This document shows, piece by piece, positions 24,482 to 35,853 of a stretch of 64,000 bases of DNA (within the stretch, counting starts at the first letter, position 1; the number at the start of each line of letters is the position of its first letter). Source of the DNA: Saururus chinensis (lineage: Eukaryota > Streptophyta > Magnoliopsida > Piperales > Saururaceae); contig CP141146.1 of the NCBI GenBank assembly GCA_035235625.1, forward strand, positions 22,562,501 through 22,626,500, written 5' to 3'. The translations under genes were made by a program, and so were the position numbers. The notes below the pieces were generated by a model. That model did no database searches, was not told where the DNA came from, and worked only from the letters and a program-made list of their open reading frames with translations.

Positions 24482-25159
24482 AACTACAGAAGGACTAATA
24501 CCCTTAATGTCAGCAATTGTCCACCCTAAAGCCTCCTTGTGATGTTTAACGACATCAATTAATTTTCTCCCTTAATTATCATCTAGATATGAAGCTATGA
24601 TGTCTGGTAAAGTTTCAGAAGAACCTAAAAACACATACTTGAGGGTGTCAGGTAATGGTTTTAGATCCATCTTGGGTGGTTCCACAGTGGATGGAAGGGG
24701 TGGTGATGATGATAATGAAAGAGGAGCCACTTTAGGTTGTCATTTTTCAGTGCTCATCAGAGGAACATAATCTAGCAATGAATTAACCACCTCAACTGAT
24801 TTTTCAATGTCAAACCCGCAACCAAAGTGTGCTAGACAGGTCTCTAAGGGATCCTCATAATGTGATTGAATGAAGGTATTATGAACAAAACCATCAATCA
24901 AGTTAACTTCATGCACATCTTCCAAGTCTGGTGGTTGTTTGCTTATGTAAAAAATGTTAAGCTCAACCATCATGTTTCCAAAAACATATTTTCATCACCC
25001 CATTTCTACAATTTATTAGAGCATTGGATGTGGCTAAGAAAGGATGACCCAAAATAGCAAAAATTTGCCAATGGATATTCTGAACAGGCTGAGTATCAAT
25101 GACTACAATGTCTACTGGAAAGTAAAATGTGTCAACCTTAATAAAAAAACTTCAACAAC
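24482..25159 (-). pseudogene. Protease-RT linker of the Athila-type polyprotein
   Basis: A 77-residue open block at 24973-24740 (LNIFYISKQPPDLEDVHEVN and onward) and shorter pieces fill the space between protease and RT. No catalytic motif is expected here. The frame is interrupted on both sides. Confidence 0.5.
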
Positions 25160-25440
25160 ACCTCGAGGAATTTTGTGAGATCTATCCCAATCCCAATTGC
25201 ACATACACAGAATATGACAATAAATTCACACTAGCCCCTAAATCTAACAAAGCCCGCTCAATGTAATGATCCCCTATCTTGCATGAAATGGTGGGACAAC
25301 CGGGGTCCTTATATTTGACAGGGAATTTGCATTGAATAATAGAGTTTACTTGCTCTGTCAGGAATGCCTTTTTAGGAACATTTGTTTTCCTCTTGACTGT
25401 GACTAAGTCTTTTAAAAATATAGCATAGGAGGGCACTTGT
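25160..25440 (-). pseudogene. Retroviral-type aspartic protease fragment
   Basis: The open block at 25436-25182 contains CPTISCKIGDHYIERALLDL and then GASVNLL. DLGAS is the plant gypsy form of the catalytic D-T/S-G motif. This protease would cut the polyprotein. It lies between gag and the RT, as in Ty3/gypsy elements. The frame closes soon after QLGLG. Confidence 0.75.
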
Positions 25441-25444
25441 TGGA

Positions 25445-27070
25445 TGGCATCAAGAAATGGGATGTTTATCTATACTTGCTTAAACACCTCTAAAATATTT
25501 CCAAACTGTGCATTTTTCTTAGGATTCACTAGTCTTTGAGGAAATGGAGCTTTAGGCACAAAACTCCTAACTGGGGGGTCAACTAAAACAGGTGAGGAGT
25601 CATTGGGTTTCTGCTTCTCACTTTCTACTTTGTATTCTCAGTTTTCTCTTCTTCAGGCATTTTTACATGATTATTAACCTGTCGCCAAAATCTAAGAGTG
25701 GTGATTGACTGAACATGCCCCTGGTCATGTGATGAACTTGAAGCATTACTAACAACATATTGACCTTTAGGGTTGGGTATAGGCTGATTGGGAAACTTGT
25801 CCTTCTCTCTCTCCCCTACATGAGTTGCTAACTGGCCAATTTGAGTTTCTAGTTTACCTATGGCTTGAGTGTTCATTTGACTATAATTTTAAAGTTCTAA
25901 TATGGCATGGTTGGTAGATTGCATGAATGTTTTGAGAGACTCTTCAAGTGATGATTGTTGATGTGGTGGTGCAACAACTTGAGGAGCTAATTGGGGAAAA
26001 GAGGTGTAGGAGGGGTTGGGCTGCCTAAATTGAGTGGACATCTATTACATTGGTGACCCTACTCCATTCATGGGAGGCTGGTTTTGCCTCCAAGAGAAAT
26101 TTGGATGATTCCGCCAATTTGGATTGTATGTCTTAGAGAAGGGACTGCCAAATGGTTTCCCATAATTGTTTAGTGCATTTGCTTGCTTAGGAAAGCACTC
26201 AGAATAGCTTAACATGGAAGGACACATTTGAGCAGTATGCATTGGACTTGCACACAGAGAACACACTTCATTTTGAATCTGGTTGGCGGAATTCATATTT
26301 CTAGAAAGGGTCATGGCTTCTAATTTTCTAGTCAACTAGTCTAACCTAGCTTTCATGTCAGTATCTTCCCTTACTTCATATAAGCCTCCTTTCCTAGGGT
26401 TTTGGGTTGGTTTTTCTTTATGGCTCGAAAAATCCCATTGTTGGGAACTCTTAGACAAACCCTCTAAGAACTTATATGCTGCATCATCATTCAGATTCAA
26501 AAAACACCCTCCATTCATGGATTCAATCATATTGCGGTGTGTTTGAGTTAACCCATTGTAAAAGTATTGCACAAGCCACCATGTTTCAAAACCATGGTGG
26601 GGACACTTCAAAAGCAAATCCTTAAACCTCTCCCAACTCTCATAAAATTTGTCATGCTCCTCTTTACAAAAGTCAGCTATCTCTCTCCTTAAGGCATTGG
26701 TTTTAGACATTGGGGAATTTTTTGAAAGGAACTTGCTAACAAATCCCTCCTATGAATTAATAGACTCTGCTGGAAGAGAATTTAAACATGCATTAGCTTT
26801 GTCCTTTAATGAGAAAGGAAACAAGCGCAGACGTACCGACTCATCAGAAAAAAAAAAAAAATTTAAATGTAGCACAGATTTCAAGAAAATTCTTTACATG
26901 CATGTAAGGATCCTCTTTGTTAAGACCATGGAAGGTGGGGAGAAGTTCAATGACTTGAGCTTTTAACTCAAAGTGTGTGGCAGTGCTAGCGGGCAATACT
27001 ATGCATGAGGGAGGATTGATAGAAATTGGTGAAAATAACTCCCTAAGGGGTTTGAATCTACTCTAACTAA
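25445..27070 (-). pseudogene. Athila-type gag, broken
   Basis: Gag builds the virus-like particle of the retrotransposon. Readable blocks, with stops or shifts between them: RFKPLRELFSPISI and FELKAQVIELLPTFHGL (about 27060-26900), LRLFPFSLKDKANACLNSLP (26840-26780), then a 124-residue open block at 26710-26336 (HDKFYESWERFKDLL, CPHHGFE, NGGCFL). A block with a CxxC...CP-like cluster (CSLCASPMHTAQMCPS) and the NWRNHPNFSWRQ phrase follows (26335-26045), and then NTQAIGKLETQIGQLA (25876-25625). The stop at 26336-26338 is in frame with the next block, so it is a simple nonsense change. These phrases match retrotransposon gag of the Athila group. Confidence 0.75.
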
Positions 27071-27244
27071 CCTGTTTGTTTGATCACGTAGCCATGTGGT
27101 CATACACGACTAATCCCCTCTCTAATGCCCCTTGTTTTTACCCCTTTTTCTCTCTTCTTATTTTTTTTGGTTTTTTTTACACACTAAGCTAAAACTAGTA
27201 GAAGGGTAAACTTAGTTTAGATTTAATTTGTTTTCCTATACAAG

Positions 27245-27262
27245 TCCTCGACAACGGTGCCA
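27245..27262 (-). promoter_or_regulatory. Primer-binding site (tRNA-Asp type)
   Basis: On the minus strand it reads TGGCACCGTTGTCGAGGA, close to the TGGCGCCGTTGCCGGGGA typical of Athila/Tat elements and complementary to the 3' end of tRNA-Asp. It lies 9 bases inside the LTR end. Confidence 0.7.
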
Positions 27263-27271
27263 AAAACTTCT

Positions 27272-29094
27272 TGTTAAATTTTAATTGTTTACTCGCAAGT
27301 GCACGAATCTATAGTAATTAAGCGGCTAAATCGAGTGTCGATCCCATAGAGACTTGAAATCGGAAAACTAAATTTAATCTAACTCAAGTAAACTCTAATC
27401 TAGTTAACAAATATAAAGATAACAATTGGACTAAAGTAACTAACAAAAGCAAATAAGAATTTAAAGGCAATTAAACTATCCAAATTGAAATTCTAAAGCT
27501 TTAATCTAAGAATAAGAAAGCAATGCAAAGTAAATAAAACACTATCAAATAAGCAAAACACTAAAAATCAAACAAAACACTAAGGTATAGGAATCCACTT
27601 TCATTAAATCATGAAACTCATAAGCATGATCATTAATAATTTTTTTCACGTTTCTCATAATAATCTAAAATTCAATCTTCGTTATTATGAAAAATATCAT
27701 CATTAAGCTCTAATATATAATGAAAAATATATTGTTCCTCCTCACTTCAACGGATTAAAATCAAGTCATTAATTATATCCACAATTTGCAAATCACAACT
27801 AATACCCAATTTCAATATTAAACAAGACAAAACCAACTAAGAAACTAATGAAAACTAATTTAAATCATGAGAGAAGCATGACTAAACTCATATCCAAATC
27901 AATCTCATTAATTAAAGAGGTAGAAACAATTAACATTAAATCTATCATTAAGAAAAATTAATCAAGTCTCATAATCATGAAATTCTATAATTTAATGAAG
28001 TTTCATCCAAGCCTTAGCAAAAAAATTTAGCTACTCATTAACCTAAGAAATAAAATCTCCATTATAACAATTGAAAAGAAACTTATAATTTAGAAGAAAA
28101 TTGAGTAAAAATCAAAATTCCAAACTGATACAGTACCAATGAACAGTAACTACTAGTTATTGTTCATCATTTTCAACCTCCATATCATAATCAGTGCTGC
28201 TACAGTAACCCACTATCTATGATTTTTTTTTCTGCTTCTTCTTCATTCCTCCAGCTTGGAACTTTTATTCTCTCACTTTCAAAGTGTTCTTTCATAAATT
28301 TCGGAGGATGGGCTTTAAGGAATTTGGCTCTGGTTTGTTGTATTCTCCTATCCCCTTCTTTGCAATTCTCTGCCTTTAAATAGTTTTCTGGACATCAACT
28401 ATTTTCCTTGTTTAAGTGCCCAATTCCGTCCCAAAATAAGAGCTTCTTGTTATGTTTAAGCATTCCTTTTATAAGCTTTCTTGTTGCTCAATTCTTTCCC
28501 ACTTTATTTCCGGTTTCCTTTCTTTATTCTCTCTTGTTCGTGTTCAACAATGGCAGTCACGAAAATCAACTCTCATTCATCAATTTTAAACTTTAAACAT
28601 GTTCTTCATTAACTAAATTGAAATGGGTATTGAAATGCCTAATTTATTTACTCAAATTTGTATTCAATTCTACCCAAAATCAAGTAACTGTAATCTAACT
28701 TGTCCAGATTTCTTCTCTGCTCATTAAGCTCTTATGTTCATATCCATATATATTTCCAACGTGTCCACACCTCCATAAAGTTGTCCAAATCATTTTTAAG
28801 CATGTCTAGATTATTGTAAAATTTTCTAAACATCGTCCACATGCCTTGGGAAGCATGCATCACCTAAATCACATAAACAGTCATAATTCAAACGTGTAAG
28901 ACATATGTAGAACACTGATTTTATTCAACTATACTCCTAAACAATTCACATCACCTAAATTAACTAATAATTAAATCACACTACTAATATCTATCTTAGC
29001 ATAAATAAACTCTAACTAACCCTTAATTAACCTAATCATACACTAGAAAATAAGGTAAATAGGCGTATAAAATGTATAAAAATCATGCATATCA
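27272..29094 (-). repeat. 5' LTR of the Athila-type element
   Basis: On the minus strand the LTR begins TGATATGCATG (at 29094) and ends TTTAACA (at 27272), giving TG...CA ends. It is AT-rich and holds no gene. Its outer end resembles the right end of the LTR at 9080-11923. The inner edge contains CTCGCAAGTGCACGAATC, a typical feature of this lineage. Confidence 0.65.
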
Positions 29095-30900
29095 ACAACC
29101 ATATATGTATATTTTTACTTATGCTTATATGATTTTATTTGCCACAATTGGACCATGTTTCATGCATATTAGGACTGATTAATGTATGTTTACCTATGCT
29201 TACATTCATTAAACATTAATCACGTATGTATCATGTCGTAGGCATCACAAAAATGACTTGTAAGTGAAGATTATTCATGTTTAATCGTGATTAATCGATT
29301 GGATGTTATAGTTTTCTGGATTAGCCACATCGGAAGTTAATCAAATCGGTTTTATGTCCAATTTGATGGGATTTTTACATCCATAGGTTTTACGTTCCAT
29401 TGAGGATGAGTTTCCTCCCTGGGTAAAAAGAGTTTAATGCTATGATGAGTTAAATTGATGAGTCTTTTTGGACATGAGAATCCATGCTGGTTTGTCCGTG
29501 TGCATCGGCTTACCGGGGTACTTTTTCCATTAGGGATTTACCCAAATTACTCTAGTTTTCTTTTCTACGAATTCAGACTTCCTTGTTAGGATTTACAGGG
29601 TGAGCAAGTTTGCTTGTGATTCAGCCAGGATAAGTAGGATATTTTTCTCTATTGTGAGACATTCACCGGATTATTTATGCATATGTACGGATTATAATGC
29701 ATATTGACACAGTTTGTATAGGGACAATGATGCTTATGTTACACATTATACGTATGAAATAATTACACTTGAACATGCAGGATGGAATGTGGTTTGATAC
29801 ACTTGATTATGCAAGGTATTTGTGAATATTAATGCATACTTAATGTAGGATGTGAATGAACCATGAAACTTAAATAATTGCACAAGGTGTGTATGTGTGT
29901 TATGAATTATGAATGTACCTATGATGCACATGTGGTATGAATATGTATATAGCATGCAATTTATCTTATGATGCACAAGTGTAGAAAATTGATATGTGAT
30001 GCATGTTTAAATTGACTTTTATTAGAAGAATGCATGTAGTGTTATCATGAGCTTATGTTTCATTTTAAAACCCTTATTGAGCTAAGCTCATCCCTCTTTT
30101 GTTTGTGGTTTTGTTTTGGGGCTGTATGCTATGTCATGTAGGTGCTCTAAATAGTATTTATCTCGAGCTTGAGGATGGGCATGCACCATGAGAGGGGGCT
30201 AGATGTTTGGGTTGTTTTAGACTGGACTTTATTATAAACTTTGGATAGCTTATGATGATTTTAGATATGTTACAGCCTTAGGGCTTTGAGACTATGTTCA
30301 TTATAGATTTTGTGGGTGTCGTGTTGAACTAAAATGGTTAGTTAACCTCCTTTTTATATTCCATTATTTGCTTTTGTACAAAAGACAAGTGTTGTGTACT
30401 TCGATGAGAACCTAGGATAAGTTAGTCTTCTGCTTTGTCACGCCGCGTCCTACCTTCTTAGACAGGGTTTAGATCATGGGGGTGTGGTGGGGCATGCCAG
30501 ATACTATTTGATCAGGTGTGGGAGATGGTGGAGAAGTGTTGGATTGTAGAGATGCCCGTTGTTTCATTGCCGTTGGAGGTGGATAGGTGAATAGGATTTA
30601 AATCTTAGCCAATCTTTCACCAAATTTACAAGTTTACCACCTAATATTGCCATAGGGTGAGAAGGTCCCATGTTCTTCTTTTTCACGTGGTGTAAAATCT
30701 TCCTTACTCGTGAATCACAGTGCGTGGTATGGAAAACATTAGGGGGTGTTTGTGTTTAGAATTTTTGTAATATTCCATCGATTCTGCCCTAATTCTAGTT
30801 AGAATTACAAAAATTGTAGTTAAGGGGTTGTTTGTGTACTGAATTTTTCTAAGATTCCGTTAATTCCATCCCAATTCCGACTCGAATTATCGGAATCATG
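29095..30900. other. Non-coding, probably old LTR sequence
   Basis: There are no credible frames. Phrases such as TTGAGCTAAGCTCATCCC (about 30076) and GAGCTTGAGGATGGGCATGC (about 30166) resemble the region around the polyadenylation site of plant gypsy LTRs. TTTGTCACGCCGCGTCC at 30437 looks like an LTR edge. No target duplication was found. Confidence 0.35.
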
Positions 30901-30913
30901 TTTGTGTGTAGAA

Positions 30914-31700
30914 GGTGGGTGCAATTAAAAATTTCGTCTGGAAGCTGATTCCAAGCCGTTTCGAGCCAGAATCGACTCGAATAACTGAATCACCTAATGA
31001 GATGATTCCGATTCCTAGCCCCCATTTCAAAAATTACAGATTTCGTTATTTTTCAATGGTTACCTCTCCTATCGTTTTGAGCCTTGAAAAATGTTCTATA
31101 TAGGTGATACCCACTTTAAAAGTTCAATATTACTTACCCTTGTAAGATCTTGTTTGATAGAAATTGAATTTAGGAACGTAATAGTACCATGAACATGTAT
31201 ATTTAAGTTCGGGAGAGAGAGTTATTAGTTCAAAGTTTTAAAATTGGGTTTGATGCAACATTTGAATTTATTCTAAAAATTTCGTTATCAACCGTAATTC
31301 ACATCTGGTGGTGAATTTTTAAAATTAATTCCAAAAAAGTTCCACTTCCATTTCAAAAAAAAAATCCAACACCCAAATAGCCCCGACAGAATTAAATTTT
31401 TTGCCTAAAACTAAATTCTAGGCCATTTCCAACTAGAATAGGCCGAAATCATCAAATCACATCCTAAGGTAATTTTGTCAGTTTTGGCTCCTAGCCTCCT
31501 ATGTTAGAATTAACAATTTGATTATTTTTAATTATTAATTCTCATATCAATTTGAACCTTAAAAAACATACTATATAAGTATGACCCATATTTAAAGTTT
31601 AAAATTAGGTACCTAAATTCATTTTATAGGGCTCAAGTATAAGAGAGTAATAATACTAAAAATGTGCATATCCAAATCTCGATGAAAAAATTATATTAAC
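30914..31700 (+). repeat. Diverged tandem duplication, ~475-bp offset
   Basis: The blocks at about 30920-31230 and 31390-31700 run colinear: 'tcctagcc', then 'cctat' with 'gagcc(t)t', then CTATATAGG/CTATATAAG (31096 and 31571), then TGATACCCAC/TATGACCCAT, then AGAGAGT/GAGAGTAATA. They have diverged strongly, so the duplication is old. Each copy is preceded by a GTGTTTG- or CACCCAAATAG-type phrase, so each may be an old MITE-like unit. Confidence 0.55.
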
Positions 31701-31718
31701 TTAAAATATAAAAATAAA

Positions 31719-31990
31719 GGGAAAATTATTTAAATAATAATTTAAAAACTAATAATTACCAAACCAACCCGCTCTAGGAAATATTTTCCAAAGTGGTGTT
31801 AATTTCGCCATGTAGGCGCCAGCCAAGCGCTGACGCCTGCGTGGTTTTTTTTTTAAAAAAAATTTATCTGATTTCGTCCTTTAGAAAGACGAAATCAAGT
31901 TTAAATTGATTTCGTCCTTCCAAAGGACGAAAGCATATAAAAAAGATTTAAATGAATTTGTCATTTGAAACGACAAAACCACCTTATCAC
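31719..31990 (+). repeat. Left terminal inverted repeat of the Mutator-like element
   Basis: It pairs with 33600-33830. Two inner hairpins with GATTTCGTCCTTTAGAAAGA and TTTCGTCCTTCCAAAGGACG arms lie at about 31870-31935. A third, about AAACGACAAAACCACC, lies at 31967-32005. Confidence 0.7.
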
Positions 31991-32270
31991 CTTAAAGGTG
32001 GTTTCGTTGTTTTGAACGACAAATTCACCATTCTGGATTGCGTGGAACTGGAGAGGTTGTGACCCTCCATGCAGAAGGCCGACCGGATCTGCACTCTGGA
32101 CTCTGCATTCCATATTTCTCTTCATGGATAGGCCCAACCCCTACATGTAGAAGGCTGACTCTTTGTAGTGGTCGTGACTGAGGAGGCTCTCCACGTCGGC
32201 CGCGAAGTCGACCAGTTCGACATCAGCTGGACCACACCAGATCCCACGCCGCGCAATCCAGAACAAAGAT

Positions 32271-32490
32271 ACAACCCAACACCTCAATGCTCCGCAACCC
32301 AAAATAAAGAATACAACCCAGCACCTTGAAAGAAGAAATGCATGGATATTCAACGTAAAATCCCACTCCCCGCAACCCAGAAGAAAGAATACAACCCAGC
32401 ACCTCGAAAAAAACAGAACGCAGATCCTCACAAAAGAAAGAATACAACCCAGCACCTTGAAAAAACAGAACACAGATCCTCACATACATG
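32271..32490 (+). repeat. Short tandem repeat inside the Mutator-like element
   Basis: AAAGAATACAACCCAGCACC followed by TTGAAAG or CTCGAAAA recurs about four times. The last two copies share AACAGAACRCAGATCCTCAC as well. Confidence 0.7.
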
Positions 32491-32880
32491 AACATACATA
32501 AAACTGCAACGGACAACAAAAACAAAGAAGCCAAAACATCAACATGCTCTACTCTCCATCTAGGTCCTTCTGACAAGTACCTGCAATAGGACTATTTACC
32601 TAGAAAACTGAAGCATACAGACATCCCCATGCATGGATGCTTCCTCCTGGAGCCCCACCTTCTCCATTCTCCCCGTTACACCTCCTCTTCTACAACCCAG
32701 CATGGTAGAAACACCCCGATCAAGCAGATGGGAAAATAGAAGAAATCAAGCTGAAATCTTTACAAGAAAAAAACATAAGAAAGAGTTTTCATTTCTCCTC
32801 AAAAATCTTATCTCTTCCTATTCAAGGATCAAGAGAGAAACAAAGTAAACTCCCACAGATGAAGTAGTTCAGAGAAGATG

Positions 32881-33275
32881 AGAAGACATGGTGGCACTAC
32901 CACGGCCACGGGCTCCTACGATAGCCTCCACAACGGCCTCTCCCTCCAGTCCCTCTCCCTTCCATCCCCTCCCTCCAGCGCTACTGCCCCGACCCTCCCA
33001 CAACCTCTGACTCTGCCTCCACCGACGCCGCTGTTTCCTACCTCCTCGTCTCCTCCCTATGTCCCCATCGGTCGCTGGTCTCTACCTTCGCTCTCCCCCC
33101 CACACACCTCTACTCAGCTTTCCGGTGGTCATGTCCGCGTCTGGAACCTCTTCTCCCTCTCAAAGGTCCATGCTTTCAACCTGTCCAGCGATGGTGTCGT
33201 CAAGTCCATTGTCTTCTTTGGCGAGAATGTACTCGTCCTTGTCGCCGCTGGAAGCCGGGCTGCCTTCAGAATCTA
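32881..33275 (+). pseudogene. Captured WD40 gene fragment (JINGUBANG-like)
   Basis: The frame is GC-rich, unlike the AT-rich inverted repeats around it. It reads GLSLQSLSLPSPPS near its start and GGHVRVWNLFSLSKVHAFNL, then DGVVKSIVFFGENVLVLVA, near its end. The latter has the shape of one WD40 blade followed by the start of the next, as in plant JINGUBANG-type WD40 proteins. Only the N-terminal quarter of such a protein is present, and the middle appears shifted in frame. It lies inside the Mutator-like element, so it is best explained as captured host sequence. I infer no function. A short GC-rich stretch at 33360-33560 may be a second captured piece that I cannot identify. Confidence 0.55.
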
Positions 33276-33599
33276 GGAGCATAGGTAGAGAAGAGGCATG
33301 ATTCAGACGAGCATAATTTGAAAGTCAAGAAAGGAAGATGTATACAGCTCAAAAGTAATGAAGAAAATCGCTGCTTTTTTGGCGTTCCATGGTTGGGACA
33401 GCTGCTGGTTACTGTTGTTGTGCAGGTGCTGGCCCTGTTGGGGCCGGCAGGAGGAGGGGGAGCCCTTGTCGTCATTGTCCATGTCGTGGGCGAAGTGCTT
33501 TGGAGTTGACATTCTTTCCTTATCATGGGAGGGAGGAAGGCCTTGTCTGGGTTGTAAGTTGCGGGGCATAGGATTCTACGTTGAATATACATGTAGTAG

Positions 33600-33830
33600 G
33601 GAATCTGGCGATTTCGTCCTTTGGAAGTTTTATTTCATCCTTTAGAAAGACCAAATCGGTTTAAATTTTTTTAAGTTAATTTCGTCCTTTGGAAGGACAA
33701 AATCAGACAAAATTTAAAAACAAAAGCCACGCTGGTGCCTACGTGGTAAAAAAACCAATACCACTTTAGAAAATATTTCCCAAAATAGGTTGGTTTGGTA
33801 TTTTTTAATTATTATTTAAATAATTTTTCC
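33600..33830 (-). repeat. Right terminal inverted repeat of the Mutator-like element
   Basis: The reverse complement repeats the order of the left end, including the TTTCGTCCTTTGGAAGGAC hairpin near 33684. It is slightly shorter and diverged from the left copy. Confidence 0.7.
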
Positions 33831-33839
33831 AAAAATAAA

Positions 33840-35853
33840 TTTGACATAATATTTTATTTTAATTTTTTTTTTATTATCAACCGTAATTCACTTTTAATAA
33901 TAAATTATTAAAATTAATTCTAAACAATTTCTACTTTCTAGGGGCTCGGGCACCGATTCTCTTCCCTGTTTTCTCCGAATGCTGTTGCTGCCTACACCAG
34001 GTTACCTCTCGATCTCTGTCGCCGTCATTCTCTTCTATTTCATGTCCTCCCCCGACTGTCCCTCGGATCGACTGGCTGCCCTTGGTGGACTTGGATTTTC
34101 TGGCTCTGAGTTTCGCCTTCCGCTTTGTGTTGACGGATGCGGCGTTTTACCTATTTTTGACAGGAAGCGTACTCTTTGACCGCACTTCTCAGTTTCATCC
34201 ATCAGCACCAGCTCTGTTGCTAATCGACTTGGGTATTATCAGGGTTGGAAGGCTAGCATCCTTAGTTGGTGCTTCTCTATTAACAAATTGACCTGTGAGA
34301 GTTTTTTTTTTTTGGCATTGATATATTCTTCTATAACTACTGATCGCGTGCATACTTCTATCATTCATTAATATTATCTCCTTATATTCGTAATCTTGTT
34401 AAACTTCAACTGAACGTAGTTATTGTTGTTTGTCTAATTTTTTTTTTCTCGAGTTTCGTTTCATGTTAATGGCTCTTAGTTGGTTGATTCTGACTTGCTT
34501 TATCGGATGTTAGGTGCTTTAGCCACATGACATATAAAAACAGTGTCTTTCTAAATCTTTGGAACACTGTACGTAGTGTAGAGGTGGATCTGTACGATTT
34601 GTGGGAATTTGTGGTTGTTAGTTTGTTATATCATGTGTGAACACTCTACTTTGCTTCTTTCAATCTATCTGTCTCGTCCCTTTGGTTCCTCTATTTTTTC
34701 AATGTCATTTGCTTCCTTTTGTTTTGAGCATTATAGAGTTGTTTTTCTGCAAACACACTTGTCTTCTGTTTGTTTTCTTGAAGAAAGCTTGTACTTTTCT
34801 ATTTATTTGGAATCTTCATATACTTCTTTTGAAGCATCTTTTTAGGGCTTTTAGATATCTGTTATAACATCCATTTACTCCTTTTGAAGCATCTTTTTAG
34901 GACTTTTTAGATATCTGTTATGACATCTATTTACTTCTTTTGAAGCATCTTTTTAGGACTTTTTAGGTATCTGTTATAACATCCCTCTGATCTGAGCCTC
35001 AGCTAGTTAGTTTTCACTGACAACTTTATTCTTCATTTGCCATATGCTTTCTGTTTTTTTTTGTCTCATTGTTCTCCTATCTTCTTTAGTGATTAGCCTT
35101 TCTGTGTGATTTATCGTACTATTCTATAAGCTTCAATAATTCATTTCATTTTTTCCTAGTTTTTTAATTTAGCTATAGAAAAGTGAGAAGATAACACTAT
35201 TACTATATATGCGGAGAATGACCTCTCTGACTTTCAGCAATATAAAACAATAACTGGTTATTACATTTAGAATTATACTAGTATTCAGAAGGCCAATAGC
35301 TAACAAGACGACCCTAGTATGACTTGTCTAAATGCCAAGCATCTGATCAAAACTACAGCCAGCATGGTCAAGTCATATAATTATCAAGATAGTTTAACAT
35401 CAACTACATAAATACTAATGACAACTAGATTTGCATTCAAGAACACTAACCTAATATGAGAGCCTCTGCTAGCTGCATTATATCAAGTGTGATTATATAT
35501 TCTTGTAAACTCTTTTACTACATAATGGCAATGTTTTGAAGTCTTGCAAGGAAGAGAGCTTTTAACTGTTGAAGTTGACCTTATCATGCAATACTCTGAT
35601 GGAGGGCATGGCTATGGTATTTCGTTTGATTTTGGAAACGGGTATTGTTGCTGTGGAATGGCTCGCAATATCTGAGATAGATCACTATTTGTCAATTTAC
35701 GTATACAAGATATTGGAAAATCATATCTTTCTTAATATCTTAGATATATGTTGCTGTGGATTGTCTGATCATGATGTTATTATGAGCAGATTGTTGAAGG
35801 ATTAAGCATCAGCCTAACATTCTGTCCTTTCAAGCATATCCTACAGTCTAAAG
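33840..35853 (+). other. Upstream region of DPM2, probably with a 5'-UTR intron
   Basis: There is no convincing coding frame. A GC-rich stretch at 33940-34200 contains CACCAGGTTACC (possible donor near 34000). A pyrimidine-rich run ending CTACAG at 35841-35846 is a good acceptor seven bases before the DPM2 ATG. Together they suggest a first non-coding exon followed by a ~1.8 kb leader intron. Transcript evidence would be required. Confidence 0.4.
34821..34985 (+). repeat. ~55-bp minisatellite, three copies
   Basis: TACTTCTTTTGAAGCATCTT plus TTTAGGACTTTTTAGATATC plus TGTTATAACATCCATT repeats at 34821, 34876 and 34932. The copies are nearly identical. The array lies in the presumed leader intron of DPM2. 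Confidence 0.85.

Larger units (their letters stand above)
20001..29094 (-). mobile_element. Athila-type Ty3/gypsy retrotransposon, degenerate, one clear LTR
   Basis: Reading on the minus strand from right to left: a 1.8 kb LTR, a tRNA-Asp-like primer-binding site, gag, protease, RT with RNase H, integrase, about 1.8 kb of non-coding 3' region and a purine tract at 20001. The order PR-RT-RH-INT makes it Ty3/gypsy. The gag phrase NPNWRNHPNFSWRQNQPP, the protease core DLGASVNLL and the PBS fit the Athila lineage. Several in-frame stops and at least one frameshift make it inactive. I could not find the second LTR to the left of 20001. Confidence 0.8.
31719..33830. mobile_element. Non-autonomous Mutator-like element (Pack-MULE)
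   Basis: Long inverted ends are visible. The left end runs GGGAAAATTATTTAAATAAT, ACCAAACCAACC, GGAAATATTTT, AAAGTGGT and CGCCAGC; the right end reads the same in reverse complement from 33830 to about 33600. AAAAATAAA flanks both sides (31710-31718 and 33831-33839), a 9-bp target duplication as made by Mutator-type transposases. No transposase is encoded. The body holds hairpins built from TTTCGTCC/GGACGAAA, a short tandem array and a GC-rich captured gene fragment. The target duplication is A-rich, which lowers its weight slightly. Confidence 0.75.

Noticed and set aside
35569..35805. Plus-strand frame of 78 codons just before DPM2
   Set aside because: It is not similar to any family and lies in the probable leader intron. 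The family start of DPM2 is the ATG at 35854.
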